Shown in pieces: positions 1 to 13,346 of a stretch of 64,000 nucleotides of DNA; the stretch's first letter is position 1; the number at the start of each line of letters is the position of its first letter. Source of the stretch: Oscheius sp. JU75 (taxonomy: Eukaryota; Nematoda; Chromadorea; Rhabditida; Rhabditidae). Position numbers and translations under genes: made by a program. The stretch covers positions 3,100,001 through 3,164,000 of the forward strand of contig JASJZC010000005.1 in the NCBI GenBank assembly GCA_037178855.1, written 5' to 3'. The notes beneath the pieces were generated by a model that saw only the letters and a program-made list of their open reading frames with translations, had not been told where the DNA came from and did no database searches.

Positions 1-58
1 CACAACCTCCAAGCCAGGCATGATAATAATTATACTTTCGTCCTATTGAAATGTTCAG

Positions 59-3000
59 AATTATCCACAATCTCCTGCAATGTCATCAGCATTCAAGCCA
101 GTTCAGAACGCGCCTGTATCTAATGGAATCCTACCTAACGTAAGGTAGTAAGTAAAAAAGAGCAAATGATCCTTTTCAGATGAATGGAAATCAAGTGCAA
201 GCCCCACCAGGATTGTACAATGCGATTCCACAGCACCAGCCACCGAGTTTTTCTGCTCCGCAGTCCATTCCATTGCAACCTGCTCACCCAGGAGTTCAAT
301 CCTCTGCTAGCACAAGTAAGTAACCCGTTCGAATATCCAAATAACTCTTTCAGCCCCTGTTCCCCAGTTTCCTCCTCCAGGTAATCATATTCAGCCAAAG
401 GCTCCGGGTAATACACGTTTTTGTACGCATACTCGTTCCTCAGGACCTGCACCGACTGCCTATGCCGCATCTACCATGGGATACAGCCAGCCTGCTAACT
501 ACAACGCACTACAGCCTCAATCGTATGCTCCGCAACAACAGCAGCCTGTTCCATCAGCACATCAACAGCAGCCGGCCTATGGACAACAGCCTGCTGCTCC
601 GAACTATGGCGGCTATTCTGGAATGAACTCTCTTCAACAAAACATGGGCCAAATTGTAAGACTCCTTTTCCTCCCTAAAACACTATAAGTTCAGAACATT
701 TCGGGGCAGTATCAGCCGAGTGGCTACGGCCAACTTTCCGATATCGTAGACTTGATGAACTTTAAAAATCCTGGAGGAGCACTTGCCGATGTTCCTATCA
801 GACTCACGCAGAACATGGCAAATAATCAAGCGAGAGTCGATCCTAACATATTCCGTTGCACAATGAATGCTATACCCTGCAATGAGGAGCTTTTGAAGAA
901 GAGTCGGCTGCCGTTTGGATTGACTCTCCATCCCTTCCGCGACATGAAGGTACTTGTTTATTCCTTCCAGCAAACAAGTAACTTCTCAGAACCTCAACAT
1001 CATTCAAACGTCGACGATCGTCCGCTGTCGATACTGCCGTACCTATATCAATCCGTTCGTAATCTTCCCGGATTCTCGCCATTGGAAGTGCAACCTCTGC
1101 AATCGACAAAACGACCGTAATATTTCACATGTCTACCATCAGTATCAGCATTTCAGTATCAGATGATTTCTGCTGGGATCCCGCCACAAAATCATTTGGC
1201 GATCCGGCTGCTCGACCTGAGATCAAACATGCCACGGTCGAATTCATTGCTCCCTCGGAATACATGGTAATTTCACAATTTCCCCCTCTACGAATTCATT
1301 TTAGCCTGTTCGTATTGTAAACAAACAGCCCGAGGTAGATATCCCTCTGGTTCCTTTGTCCTTTTCCGCTTTCTCTCTTGCTATATCCCAATTTTTTGAG
1401 AAAATAATAAAACTATATGATTTACAGCTCCGTCCTCCCCAGCCCGCGGTCTATGTTTTCATCCTCGACGTCAGTGCGGCAGCAATCGAATCCGGCTATC
1501 TCTACGCCTTCACGGAGCAGATTCTGATCAATCTCGACCAGTTGCCGGGAGATGATCGAGCCTTGGTGTGCTTCGTCGCCGTCGACGCTTATGTCCATTT
1601 CTTCCAATTCGAGGACAATGCGCCGCCGAGAGAACTCGTCGTCGATGACATAGACGGTTCGTTTTGTTTATGTTCGTATGAGAACAAATTTTAGACATCT
1701 ACCTGCCGACAAACTCGGGTCTTCTGGTGAGTTTGAAGAAGCAGAAGGATGCGATCCGATCGTTCGTGAAGGAATTGCCGCAGATTTTCGACAAGCCGAC
1801 GTCGTCAGCCAATTGTCTTGGTTCTGCTCTTACGGCAGTCAAAGAGCTCATTGTTTGTGGTTTCGAAGCATTTCAAAGAATCTATTCAGTTCGATGTTGG
1901 AGGAAGAGTAACGGTCTTCCAATGTACGCTGCCGACTCTCGGTCCTGGTGCCTTGAAATCTCGTGAAGATCCGAACCAGCGAGCAGGTCAAGAAGTTCAG
2001 AATCTCGGTCCGGCTACAGACTTCTACAAACGTCTGGCTTTGGAATGTACGGGTCAGCAAATCGCGCTGGATCTCTTCATGCTCAACACCCAGTATGCCG
2101 ACATCGCCTCAATCTGTACCTTTCTTTTTGTTTCATTTACTTCAAATTTGTTTAGCCGAAATTGCCAAGTTCTCGACAGGATGTGTCTACCATTTCCCTA
2201 ACTACCAGTGCTTCGACATGATCCAAGTGAAGCGGTTCGAGAAGATCTTCACGCGATATCTCACTCGGAAGATTGGCTTCGAGGCAGTATTGCGAATTCG
2301 CTGCTCCCGTGGGCTAGCCCTGTCTGCCTTCTACGGAAACTTCTTCGTTCGATCGACGGATCTGCTTGCCTGTGCCAACATCAATCCTGATTCTGCTCTG
2401 GCTGTCCAAGTCAACATGGAAGAGAAGCTTGGTACAAATGTCGTTTTCCAAGCCGCTTTGCTCTACACTTCGAGCAAGGGAGATCGTCGAATTCGGGTAC
2501 ATACAATGTGTATTCCGACTACTTCCGATCTCAACGACATTTACAACTCGTTCGATCTAAAGGCGTCCGCCTCGCTCCTCTGCAAAATTGGTATTTATTC
2601 TTTCTTTCTAATAGCATGAAAATGTGAATTCAGGTGTGGAGAGATCGATGTCCGGATCTCCTTTGTCAGACTCGCGGGAAGCTGTTGTCAATGCTGTCGT
2701 TGACTCGCTAGGAGCCTACAAGAAGGCAATTGGCAGTGGTCGAGGAATGATGCCCGTTCCTATGAGTGGTCATCTTCGTCATTTCCCTCTCTTCGCACTG
2801 GCTATGCTCAAACACGTACTTTTATATCTGTTTTTCGGTTGGAATATTAATTTTAGACCTCGCTGTGTGCTGGAGCACGAAGCATAAAGTTGGATGAAAG
2901 AGTCGCCTCTATGCTGATGTTGAGATTCTCGCCTCTGGAACAGATAGTTTCCGATCTGCACCCGAATCTCTACAGAATCAACGAAATCGCCAAAATGCCC

Positions 3001-3426
3001 GAGGGAGAATACCCACAGCCACTGCCTCTGTCCTTCGAGCACGTTCATCGAGACGGAGTCTACATTATGGAGGCCGGTACAGCTCTTTACGTCTACGTCT
3101 CCTCGGGCACCGATTCCAATTTCTTGACCGAAGTATTTGGCTGTTCTTACCAGGACGTCGAGAAGGTTTCTTTTCCTTTCTCTTCACTTGTAAATGTTCT
3201 AATTCAGAGCAGTTTGGAGGCCAGAAGTAACCCGACTTCCGAGAAAGTACAGGCTTTCCTGAAACATATTACAACCCTCAAGTTCTACCTGGGACCCGTG
3301 ATCATTCTCAAAGAAGACTCGCCACTTCGAGAAGTGTTCATCCGCCGTCTGGTAGAAGACCGAACAGAGTCTTCGCATTCTTTCGTCGAATTCCTACAGC
3401 ATCTGAAGCGAGAAATGTCCCAATAA
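59..3426 (+). CDS. SEC24: SEC24, COPII coat cargo-binding subunit (A/B type), 5' partial
   Basis: SEC24 pairs with SEC23 in the inner COPII coat and selects cargo at ER exit sites. The N-terminal quarter is rich in Q, P, A and Y, as usual for the family. A zinc finger follows (VRCRYC, then CNLC 18 residues on), then the trunk segment YVFILDVSAAAIESGYL. The helical and gelsolin-like parts include the well-conserved YLTRKIGFEAVLRIRC, GNFFVRSTDLLACANINPD and LLYTSSKGDRRIRVHT. The C-terminus EDRTESSHSFVEFLQHL matches the family end. Introns are about 40 nt (140-179, 950-989). An exon beginning at 59, after a TTCAG acceptor, reads NYPQSPAM in frame, so the true start is probably upstream of the window; the ATG at 80 is the alternative. 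WDR46 follows on the same strand after 293 bp. The family call is secure. Assignment to the A/B rather than C/D class is inferred from the helical and C-terminal similarity. Confidence 0.95.
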
Positions 3427-3719
3427 GAACCGGTTAGATTCCCCATCTTGCCCCCTCATATCCGTCTTAGTTTTTTCTGGTCAATTGTGCAAGTTTCAGA
3501 CGGCTCCCTTATGTCTTTGATTATTGTATCCAAAGTTTTTTGTGCACGAGTTGAGTTTAGCGCGTGATCCCGACTGTGATCCTTCCGTTACTCACACATA
3601 TTTATTTGTAGCTCACAACCTTTTTAAGAAGATTTTATGACCATGTTCTGGTAGTTTCTCTGTCGTAAAACGACTTTTCTATTTTCTAGTTATCAGTGTG
3701 TTTTTTTCACACAGTTTAG

Positions 3720-5769
3720 ATGACAAAGCCGGAGAAATTGGAATCGGAAGATCTCACACCGGCCGGTGGTCTTCCTCAAGCTGGACTTCGAGGCCGAGAA
3801 TTCAGGGATTTCCATGCAGCGAAACGAGAGGCTGGCTTTTTTCCAAAGTAGGTTTCTACGTTTGATCAGGTAGTGATTGTGATTTAGAAAAAATCTGAAG
3901 AAGTCTAGGAGGGAAGATCCGTATCCTGACGTAGTTCCCGTCGATATGGAAAAGAAGAAGAGACATGATACTGGTTAGAAACGAAGTTATAATCTAAAAT
4001 GTAAAAATTGAAGGAGCCTCGGCGATTGATCCGGCAAAGATGAGAAGCAAGTTTCATCAGAAGAAGTTCGAAAAGACGAAAAAGAGATTTGAGGATCGGA
4101 TTGAACAAGCAACACGAGCCGAAGTTTTGAATCAAGAAGAATCCGGATCGCTGCAACCGGAGGACGGGGAGTTGACCTATACCATTCGACAGTCGGAAAT
4201 CGCTGACAGTGTCGACTTGGCAAGTGCTACAAAGGTTTGTCATCTTTTTATTTGTTTATTCAAAGCGATTCAGCACTTCGAACTTCATCTTGAACAATTC
4301 GGCCCCTACCACATCAACTATACCGACAACGGCAGGCATCTCCTTCTCGGAGGAAGAAAGGGGCATGTTGCTAGTCTGGATTGGCAGACGAAGAATTTGC
4401 ACTGCGAGTTCAATGCCATGGAGACTGTTCGAGATGTCACGTACGCACTCATTTTCAAATCTTCTCAAATGACCATTTAGATGGCTGCACACAGAAAACT
4501 TCTACGCTGTCGCTCAAAAACACTACACGTACTTCTACGACAATATGGGTACCGAAATGCACTGTGTCAAAAAATTGAACGACGTCCTTCAACTGGAATT
4601 TTTGCCTCGTCACTTTCTTCTAGCTGCTGGAGTGAGAATTTTTTTAGTTATTGAAATTTGGCTTTTTAGTCCAAAAACTCCTTCTTGCACTATCTGGATG
4701 TGTCTATCGGAAAGTTGGTGACTTCCTTCGTCACGAAAATGGGACCATTAGACGTTCTTTGTAAGAATCCATCCAATGCTATTATTCACACTGGTCATTC
4801 TAACGGTAGAACATTTTTAAACTGAACAATTAGTGGCATTTTAGGAACTGTTTCGCTGTGGTCTCCAAATGTGAATGAGCCGCTTGTTCGTCTTCTGGCC
4901 CATCCAAGTCCAGTTAAAGGAGTTGCCGTAGATGACAGCGGTAGATACATGATCACCACAGGACTGGATCTCAAGGCCAGAGTCTGGGACGTTCGTATGT
5001 ACAAGCAGATGCATAGCTATGCTCTCCCATACGGGCTCAGTCGAGTCACTATCAGCCAGAGCAAGATGGTTGCCTGCGCTGTGGGAAATACTGTTCAGGT
5101 TAACTTTTTTTCCTTGCAAGCTAATGTCTATTCAGATCTTCAAAGACATGCACCTGGGCACATGTCATGAGCCATATCTGACCCACAACTGCCAGGGACC
5201 AGTTCACGATCTCGCCTTCGTCCCATTCGAAGATGTTTTGGGTGTTGGTCACGCGGGAGGGTTCACGAGTATGCTTGTTCCCGGAGCAGGAGAGGCTAAC
5301 GTCGACGCCTTCAAGGCTAATCCCTACGAGACCAAAAAGCAGAGGAAAGAGAGGGAAGTCAAACAGCTTCTTGACAAGGTCTGTCACTTATGTTTCCTCC
5401 AAAAAAAAACAATCTTTCAGCTGCAACCTGATCTCATCTGTCTCGATCCTAATGATATCACCAAAGTCAACGAGACGCTGCTTGAACAGGCGGAAGAGGA
5501 GCGAAAGAAGATTCTCTACGTTCGACCAGTTCCCATCGAATACACGCCTCGACACAAAATGCGCGGAAAGGGCTCCGGAGGCCACAAGGTTTTTATACTA
5601 TGACTGATTAACATGCTTGTTTCAGGAAATGCGCAAGCAGATCGTCAAGGGAGACATGCGTGTCGACTACAACAAACAAAAAGAAGACCTCGAGAAGGAG
5701 CTGTTTGGTCGAGGCGAAAAACACGAATCGGCCGTTCCGAAGAAGGTTCTCGACCGATTCAAACAGTAG
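3720..5769 (+). CDS. WDR46: WDR46/UTP7-type WD40 protein of the small-subunit processome
   Basis: WDR46 (yeast Utp7) is a nucleolar WD40 scaffold of the SSU processome needed for 18S rRNA maturation. The product starts MTKPEKLESEDLTP and has a basic N-terminal arm. The beta-propeller then carries family signatures: QFGPYHINYTDNGRHLLLGG, RKGHVASLDW, HTGHSNGTVSLWSPN and VAVDDSGRYMITTGLD. The BING4 C-terminal segment follows (PFEDVLGVGHAGGFTSMLVP, NPYETKKQRKEREVKQLLDK, ELICLDPND). The stop follows the conserved LDRFKQ end. Introns are 35-45 nt, for example 4235-4273. The start ATG lies 5 nt after a TTTTTTTCACACAG acceptor. The gene is downstream of SEC24 on the same strand and convergent with the innexin gene, whose stop is 138 bp away. 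Confidence 0.95.
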
Positions 5770-5906
5770 AAGTTTTTGTTTTGTTGTTATTCGTTGTTCT
5801 TGTTACCTGAATTGTTATCAGCACCATTTTCTCGGAATATGCAGTTTAATAGGCACCTTTTTCTAAAGCTCATGGGAGGATCAGAAGTGATAGTGAATGT
5901 ACAAGT

Positions 5907-7774
5907 CTACAGATTGACCTTGCTGGGTCTACGGCTGTTAGGTTTGCTCGATTTCCTGGAAGACGGCGCAGTCTCTTCTTCACTGCTATCAAAACGACGC
6001 ATTTCTCCAATTTCAGCGTCATCCACACTTACAGTTCGCTGCATCGGACCGGCTATCGACTTCTGAAATACATGTTTGTTCCACTAGGACTAGAGACCAA
6101 CTCTCGGATTTCTGTGACGAGAACCGTGGCCGTCAGGAGATGTTGTCTGGGCACCTTTCAGCTGACCGGCAATGTACGGCAGCATCTTATCCATCTGTTT
6201 CAAGGCTCTGAACTTGTTTTTCCTCCTTTTTTAGTGCTCGCCCTACTGTCTCTGTTCCTCGATGTCCCAGAAGTTCTTCCAAAGAGCGCTGATCAAGTCA
6301 GTGGTGAAGACGACGTCCGCATGTTGAGCAATCAGTTGAAGTAAGAAGACTCCGTCCAGACCGAGGTATTTGTCAAGGAATTTGTCTACTCTTTCTCCTA
6401 AAACGATACTTCTAAAGGCAATATTCGTGTGTACAGACGAGTAGTTTTGTCCCTGTACTTATCGTAGTCTTCACTCATTTCCAATCGGCTGAACACAAAA
6501 TGTTCTTTAGCGGTTCGATTGAAGATGAGGAACAACCAACTGAACATGTTGCAGAGGGTGAAACTGCTTAGTATAATGTACCTCAAGAAACTTATGGTTA
6601 GGGGACTGTACTCTCAACTCACCAAGCCCACAGAATGATAAATATCTTCTCTGTCAGAATGTTCAGTAGTAGAACACTGGATATGAATTAGATGATTAGG
6701 AAAGCAACAAGTACTTACCACTGAACCGTGTGTACTTGGATATTCGCCATTTCTCTGACCTAAACTCATGTTATCTAAGTTTGAAAATCATCGACCGATA
6801 CCTCGAAATCGCAGAGAGTCACCCTGGGGAAGAGGCCGTTGTCCATCCAGGTCTCATTTCCCACGAAAAACGATTTCCAGACGTCGAATCCAAGCCTTTC
6901 CGGGACCTTATCTCTCGGCAGGAGATAACTAACTATCAGCTTTGATTGTAGCATAACGTTTACGAGGAAGGCGAACTTGGCAAGAAAGTAGATAAAGACG
7001 ACGTAATGGGAAGAATATTTAAGGTTGAGAAAGCGGAGAATCTTGTGAGGTACGAGTTTCTTCTGGAGTTACACACGTAAAACTTTCTCGTTATTGACTC
7101 ACCAATTTCAGTCTTTTCTGGAATCTAAGAGCGCCGGTCAAATGAACACAGAGTGCATGAACATTTCCTTGTTTCACATTCGGGACAGCGTTGTGCTCAT
7201 CGCTGGCCGTCCTCAAGATCTCTCCAACTCTCATACCTGGATTCTGTACTTCAAACGAACGAACGAATGCTTTACCACTCTGACTGGCAAAATATTTCCA
7301 AATCAAACAAGGAAGTCGGAAACACGCGGCCTCGAATAGAAGGAAGAAGGGCAACCATTGGTAGTAAGCGACCTGAACCTTTAAAAATTGAGTTGACTCA
7401 TGTGACGCTGAAGTAGCGAGAAATAGATTCAAACCTTCTTTTTGGCCTTGTCCGAGTCTCCATCGATTCCGGCTATCGCCTCGTTGAAGGGGAGAAAGTA
7501 TGTATCTTGAGACCAACAGTAGTTCTCGGCATATTGAGTCCAAGCACTGGTGAAATCAGTCGGTGTCATACACTCGATCGGCTTTCCACTGAATTCTAAA
7601 GTAAGGTGGTTGTAGCTCACCAAGACTTTTGCGTTTCTCACCTTTCCATGAGACGAGTACTGCCAGACCAACAAGAAGGTTAGAAGTGAGAAAAGAATGG
7701 AGAGATGCCACCAAATCTTTTGCTCCTTGTTCATTGCTGTAGGGAACGGTATTCAAAACCCGAAATATGAACAT
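5907..7774 (-). CDS. Innexin (gap-junction / hemichannel subunit)
   Basis: Innexins are four-pass membrane proteins that form invertebrate gap junctions. After MFIFRVLNTVPYSNEQGAKD comes TM1 (LLVGLAVLVSW). The first extracellular loop has KPIECMTPTDFTSAW and YAENYCWSQDTYFLPF. TM2 carries the hallmark YYQWLPFFLLFEAACFRLP. Then come PGMRVGEIL, a TM3 region around VVFIYFLAKFAFLV, FPRVTLCDFEV in the second loop, TM4 near EKIFIILWAW, and the cytoplasmic KYLGLDGVFLLQLIAQHADV. The tail is Ser- and Arg-rich. The frame was fixed by the phase-1 intron just after TM1: a competing open frame starting MNKEQKIWW does not join KPIEC correctly. The start ATG is 2 nt after a CTTTCAG acceptor. RPS25 lies upstream on the same strand. 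Confidence 0.92.
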
Positions 7775-8216
7775 GGCTGAAAGTTGGATGGAGTGGACAT
7801 GAATTGAGGAAAAGGCTAAGTCTGAGAAACACAGCCATTGCGCTCAGCAAACATCACACCAGGTCGATCACTTTCAGTCAACATGTGGAAGCGCTCACGC
7901 CTTTGAGAACAAAGAAGCCGATTTCAAGTAGCATGTGAGACATTGTCAAGAAATAAACCTAGAGCATATTGTCTGGATTTGTCATAGCTGACTACAGAAG
8001 TGAGCCGATCTGACAAAAACAATTCAGAGAATCCCTTACGAGCATCTAGATTACGAAAACATCAACTCTGCGTCTCTAACATCAGCCTGAAGCATCAAGC
8101 TTTTCAGCCATTTCGAGAGAACTGAGTCGTACGGGTAAAGAAAAAAAGTGGTATTTCTAACAAAAAGAATGATACAGAGATAATTCATTTTGAATCATCT
8201 TATAACAATCAACAAA
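7775..8216. other. Intergenic between RPS25 and innexin (same strand)
   Basis: This stretch of 442 bp separates the RPS25 stop from the innexin start, both on the minus strand. It must hold the RPS25 3' UTR and either the innexin promoter or an intercistronic spacer. Apart from the acceptor directly before the innexin ATG, I see no coding potential and no RNA gene. Confidence 0.5.
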
Positions 8217-8647
8217 TTACTCGACGATCACGTCCGCCTCCTTCGTGGCTCTTGTGTAGACAATCTGACCTCCGTGATGTACGATACATTTGACGAGTCC
8301 CTTGGCTTGGAGTTCCCTCAGACCGGCCTTAGCAAGAGAGGCACGAACCTTCAGACGCTCAGAGACGACGGAGGGAGTAATAAGCTTGTAGGTGATGACC
8401 TGAAAATTAGAAATAAGCAAACTAACGGAAAGTATCAGACAAGAACGTATTGTAAAAATGGAATTCTTACCTCCTTGTAGAGCTTCTCATAGGTGGCTTG
8501 ATCGAACAGGACAGCGTTGTTAAGCTTGTCCCTGACCTTTCCCTTGGACCACTTCTTCTTCTTGGCCTTTCCTCCGGATCCCTCCTTCTTCTTGCCGGGA
8601 GGAGCTTTGCCTCCTTTTGGCTCAGCCTTCTTCGCCTTCGGGGGCAT
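8217..8647 (-). CDS. RPS25: 40S ribosomal protein S25 (eS25)
   Basis: eS25 is a small-subunit protein at the head of the 40S ribosome. Exon 1 (8471-8647) encodes [20 protein letters not shown] and a Lys-rich arm, then [18 protein letters not shown] and TYEKLYKE. Exon 2 (8217-8399) encodes [20 protein letters not shown], then [18 protein letters not shown] and [14 protein letters not shown]. The product is about 120 residues, the usual family length. One intron of about 70 nt (GTAAG...TTTTCAG) separates the exons. The ATG is 5 nt after a TTTCTTTTTCCAG acceptor. NCKAP1 is divergent, with 359 bp between the two starts. Confidence 0.97.
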
Positions 8648-9006
8648 ATTACCTGGAAAAAGAAAGGCTACATTGGAAACACGGAAAGGATAAGGAAAAG
8701 CGTTGAAACTTGGACTAGAACAACAGGATGAACGTTCGAATAAGCATTTTTGCTCAAAATGGGAGGAAAAAAGACATACAACTGAAACAACTGAGTGGTA
8801 AAATATGAGAGAGAGTGAATATTTTTAGGGGATTCGAAGCAGGTGCAGTTGCAAGAGGTACGGTTAAAATTTCGTCGCGGGACCTATGCTCACAGTCCTT
8901 TAGTGCTATTTGAAATGGTTGCTCAGCATTCTTCATTTTTCTTTCTCTGCTGAATCTGTACTTATATTGAACGAATTGCTTTCAGAGCCTCTTGGCGAGG
9001 ACCAAG
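8648..9006. promoter_or_regulatory. Divergent RPS25 / NCKAP1 upstream region
   Basis: This spacer of 359 bp lies between two divergent start codons, so it probably contains both promoters. A pyrimidine-rich AG acceptor sits next to each ATG (CCAG at about 8653 on the minus strand, TTTCAG at 8985 on the plus strand). I see no clear TATA box. The promoter role is inferred from gene orientation only. Confidence 0.45.
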
Positions 9007-12000
9007 ATGGCGTATAAAATGGATCCGAATCAACTGAAGTTCGCAGAAAAACTTGTGATCTTGAACGACAGAGCTGTCGGAATGTTGACAAGGCTCTATA
9101 ATATGAAGAAGGGAGGCACTTCAGGTATTTTTTTAACCTCATCTAGATTATTTACTCTCTCAGATTCAAAAGCAAAGCCACAATTCCTACAAGACAAACA
9201 GATGGAGGGTGCTATAAAACATGTTGTCAAAAAGTTTCCAGTTGTCGATACGAGGTCAAATCAGGTCAGTGCTGCTTCAGCGTTTTATCTTACCACGCTG
9301 TTTTAGTCGACGTTTCACTATGCAGCCAGTATTAAAGACGAAATTCTTCGAGCTAGTTCCCTTTACTACTACACATTCGTCGACCTGATGGAGCTCAAGG
9401 ACAATATTATGGGACTTCTCACATTGATGGATGCTGCACAGTGTCAATTGGATGTTGTATGTTTAGCATCCCTTTTTTTATTGCTTTTCAGACTTACAAC
9501 TACGAACTTACCTCCAGCTACTTGAATCTTGTTGTGAACATCGTGTCTCTAATGGTTCTGATGTCCCGAATAGAAGACAGGAAAGTAACTATCGGTTGGT
9601 CTTTCCTTCAGCTTCCACGACACCTCATCTTCAGGACTGTTTAATGCAGCACACGATTTGACTCATGGAAGCAGTGAATCATCATTCCCCCGACTCGGTC
9701 AAATGATCTTGGATTACGACCAGCCGTTGAAAAAGTTATCCGAAGAGTTGGGACCCTTGAATCGAGTACAATTTTTAAGTCTACAAAGTTTCAATACTTG
9801 TTTTAGTTGATGCATCAGGGGCTGGCCTCAGTAGCATCTGTCTATGTCCGACGTAATTTGACGGCTGATAAATGGAGAGCAGCCCAAATCCTTTCTTTAA
9901 CTGCCAATCCTCAGCAGATTCTTTACGCGGCTCAAACGGACACGGTATTTTCGTTTTCAAGGCACTAAACACTTATGTTTTCAGATAGCATGTGAGTATC
10001 TGTCGCTCGACGTCATGGATCGATGGATCGTCTGTAAGTTCATTTTTGAAACCATGTGCAATCTATTTCTCAGTATGTACAACAGTTTGCCATAGCTCCC
10101 TTCTGAATGATTCCACTGTCTATCAACTTTGGCAACACAGTCTTCAAATGGGAATGTGTATCCGGTTATTCCGCGACGAGGTTAGAACAAAATGTTGCCT
10201 TTAAAAAAGTAGTATAAGGTCTTCCATATACATATCGAATTGGTCCAGTTTTACGACACAATAAAAGGATACTCGAAGAAAAGTGCCGAAGTCAAGGAGC
10301 ATCTCTCGGTCGCCCTTCAGCAAAGGTTTTTTTTTAGTGAGGTTTGCATAGTAAGACTTCTAGTGCTACCATCCATGCCGAACGACGACGATTTTTGAGG
10401 TCGGCATTGAAGGAGCTGATTCTGCTCGTCAAAGATCAACCAGGACTGCTCGGTCCTAAAATTCTGTTTGTCTGGATGGCGTTATCATTCAGCAGAGACG
10501 AGGTTTTAGAGTTTTTCAGCCTGTTCGTAAACACAATTTATAGGTTTTGTGGCTTCTACGACATATCCACGTGTGGCCTTCATCTAAAAAGGGAAATAAA
10601 GGTGTCGACGAGCTTCAGGACAAACAACTCTCGGAACTGCTTTATTATATTTGCGAACTTCGTGAGCTGGTCCTTCGTTACAGCGGAGTTATTCATCGCT
10701 ACTATCTTCAGGTAGTTTTCTACCCGGATAGACTTATTGCCATTTGTAGTATGTCGCTCGATTCGATGCTATTGCGACGGAGGAAACTATTCGAGGACTC
10801 AGCAATCTTCAGGAGGATGACCGGATTCTTCTGGCCGACTTCTCCGCCAACATTTCCAATATCAACTCGGATACGGATCTCAGAGCTCTGAGACTGGACT
10901 GGTTCCGATTCCAAGTACATTTTCCTCTTCATTCTTCTTCAATATGAGTTTAGGCTAGAACCAGTCTCGGACGTTCGTCCTTCGCCTTGTTACATCACAA
11001 AAAGCTGGCGATTATCATGAATACGAATGTCTTCCATCTGAAAATGATTGACAATCAGGAAGAAATGCTCAAAGAAGTCAGCGACCTCAGCATCTATTGT
11101 TTCCATGCGAAACTCTTCGAGAAGCACATCGACCAATGTCTCACTCATCCTGCTCAGTCCCGATTTGCCGTCTCTTTTGCCCGCATCTGCGGTCATTTCA
11201 CAAGCTGTCTCCATGAAATGTGTCCTGAGGAAAAACCACACATTCTCGAGAGGGTAGGTGGTCATTTGCTCTAAATATATCAATTCTAGTCCCTCGGAGT
11301 TTGCAACAGTGTTCTAGACCGGATTTGTCGTACCGCAAGTGAAGTTATAGCTCTTCTGTGTGAACACGAGTACAAAATGTCTGAGCAGACCAGTGCCACA
11401 CAGGTATTTTTTGACTTCGGACAAAATAAGACCTATTACAGGTAGCATTGGTTATTGCTCAAGAGCTGCATAGATCGAAAGGAAGCAAAAATGTTCAGCA
11501 GCAAATTGATCACAGCAGGCCAGGAGACGAGAGTTTAAGAGCCGATAGGCAGAAACTCACCTATCCCGACAAAATGCATACTGCTCTTGGTAGTTTACTA
11601 TCAACTGCTTCAAATATAATTTCAGTCGAAATTTGCACCGGTCTCGGACAGTATCGTCAAATCCAAGTGTCGGATCATACATTCGCCCCAAGAGAATACC
11701 TCTCCCAGCATTTGGAAAACAAATTTGTCGAGCTGATTCTGCATATGGCTGTCATCGATGGTAATATTCCGCGACGTCCATCTGATCTCTTCATGGCAGT
11801 TCAGGCCTACATGGCCGTTCTGCAAAATATTGACACTTGCAGTAGGTCCTTCTTAATTCTGTAACCTGTTTGTTGCAGTTACTGTCGACATTACACGCTT
11901 ATTCAACAACGCTCTGCTACAGCAGACGCAGCCAGTAGATTCGAAGAATCGAGAAACTATTACTTCGATTTACACCAAATGATATGTTTCTGTTATTTGC

Positions 12001-13290
12001 TAACTTCATTTTCGACTTTTAAGTATCTCGAAGTTGTTCTTCGAAGATCGGCAATGGGAACGATTGTGTGGAGCGATCATCTACAGGCCATGATTGCCTC
12101 TGGACCTAACCCCTTCTCACCCGAACAGTATACGGATCCTCATGGTTGGTAATACAAGACTTCTTTGTCAACTCTTCTTTAGAACTGCGCTGTCTTGTCC
12201 AGCTTCTCGGACCATACGGGGTCAAGTACTTCTCGGAACGACTGACATGGCATGTAGCCTGTCAAATTCACGAAATGCACAAGCTGGTCCAGCAGAACAA
12301 GGAATGTCTCAATGCGGCCAGGCAGCAGTTCGACAATCCAGAGAAAATGCGAGAAATCATGAGTATTTTATGCGCGGAGCACAAGGAGAAGAAGGTAACT
12401 CTCTCCAGTTTTGCTTTCATAATCTCTTTTTAGACCGGAAATATACAAACCTCGACAGCAGACTGTATACTTCAACGAACGGCCATCGTTGGGCAAATCT
12501 TCTCGTTCCGAGACGCTCTTCACATGGCTCTAAAACAGGTAAAGGCATAGTTTTGCATTGAAAGCTCTCTTGGTACAGGTGTTGGCTCACAGACTCCCCT
12601 TTATGACATCCACTTTTACCAATCTCTACGAATCGCTGGACGAAAACGGCAAAACGGTTTGTTTTGTTTATTACCTTAAATATTCGAGTAAAGGCAGTAG
12701 CTGAGCTGGCCTCATCTATGGGACAACATTGTCCGGTGGACATTGCTCTTGTGAAGACGGTCTCTGCCCAAACTCATCCCTACAGCGCCGAAGAATTCTA
12801 TAATTTGTCTTGTCTTCTGCTAGTCGGGATCGCCGTCTCTCTGCCGCGACTTGCCAGCATCGAAACAGCCCTTTATAAGCCGAGCATTCGAGGTTTTTAC
12901 TGTCAATTTGAATATCACCCCATATCTAAGCAAACAACAACAATTCGCATTGTATTCCGTTAGCTGTGAACACGATGGCCGGTGCTCTGTTCAATCTTCA
13001 TCAGAAGGGAGACACAATGCACCGAATCAAGGAGTTTCTGGCCTTGGCATCGAGCTGTATTCTCAGAAATGCTTGTGACGGCGAAACGGACAAAGATTCC
13101 TGCAGAAATCAGTCGGCCCTTTACATAATTCTTGAACAGGTAATCCTTTCTAGAAGTCTTCCTAAAGATACTTCAGATGGTGGACAGCTGTGACTGGCTG
13201 ACAATGGATATTCTGGAAAGATGTCTGCCATACAATCTAGTTCGAACCGCCTATCAGCATTGCTATGATATGGAGAAGGCACCTGCTTAG
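9007..13290 (+). CDS. NCKAP1: NCKAP1/HEM (Nap1/GEX-3), WAVE regulatory complex subunit
   Basis: NCKAP1 pairs with CYFIP in the WAVE regulatory complex, which couples Rac1 to Arp2/3 actin nucleation. The protein is recognisable from end to end: [20 protein letters not shown] and RLYNMKK at the N-terminus, [44 protein letters not shown] and YPRLGQM-like segments. Further on are [20 protein letters not shown] and [72 protein letters not shown] and [13 protein letters not shown]. It ends near [19 protein letters not shown]. The gene is about 1,100 residues from roughly twenty exons with 35-50 nt introns. The start is the first ATG after the TTTCAG at 8985. Its 3' UTR probably runs into the hairpin element at 13347. 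Confidence 0.96.
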
Positions 13291-13346
13291 ATGTCTTACC
13301 GAATCCATGGCTTTACTTTACGGGAAATCCAGACCGGTTATTAATT

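Noticed and set aside
7556..7734. Open frame starting MNKEQKIWW over the innexin first exon
   Set aside because: It looks membrane-spanning, but it joins the next exon in the wrong phase. The overlapping frame MFIFRVLN splices correctly into KPIEC and aligns with innexin TM1.
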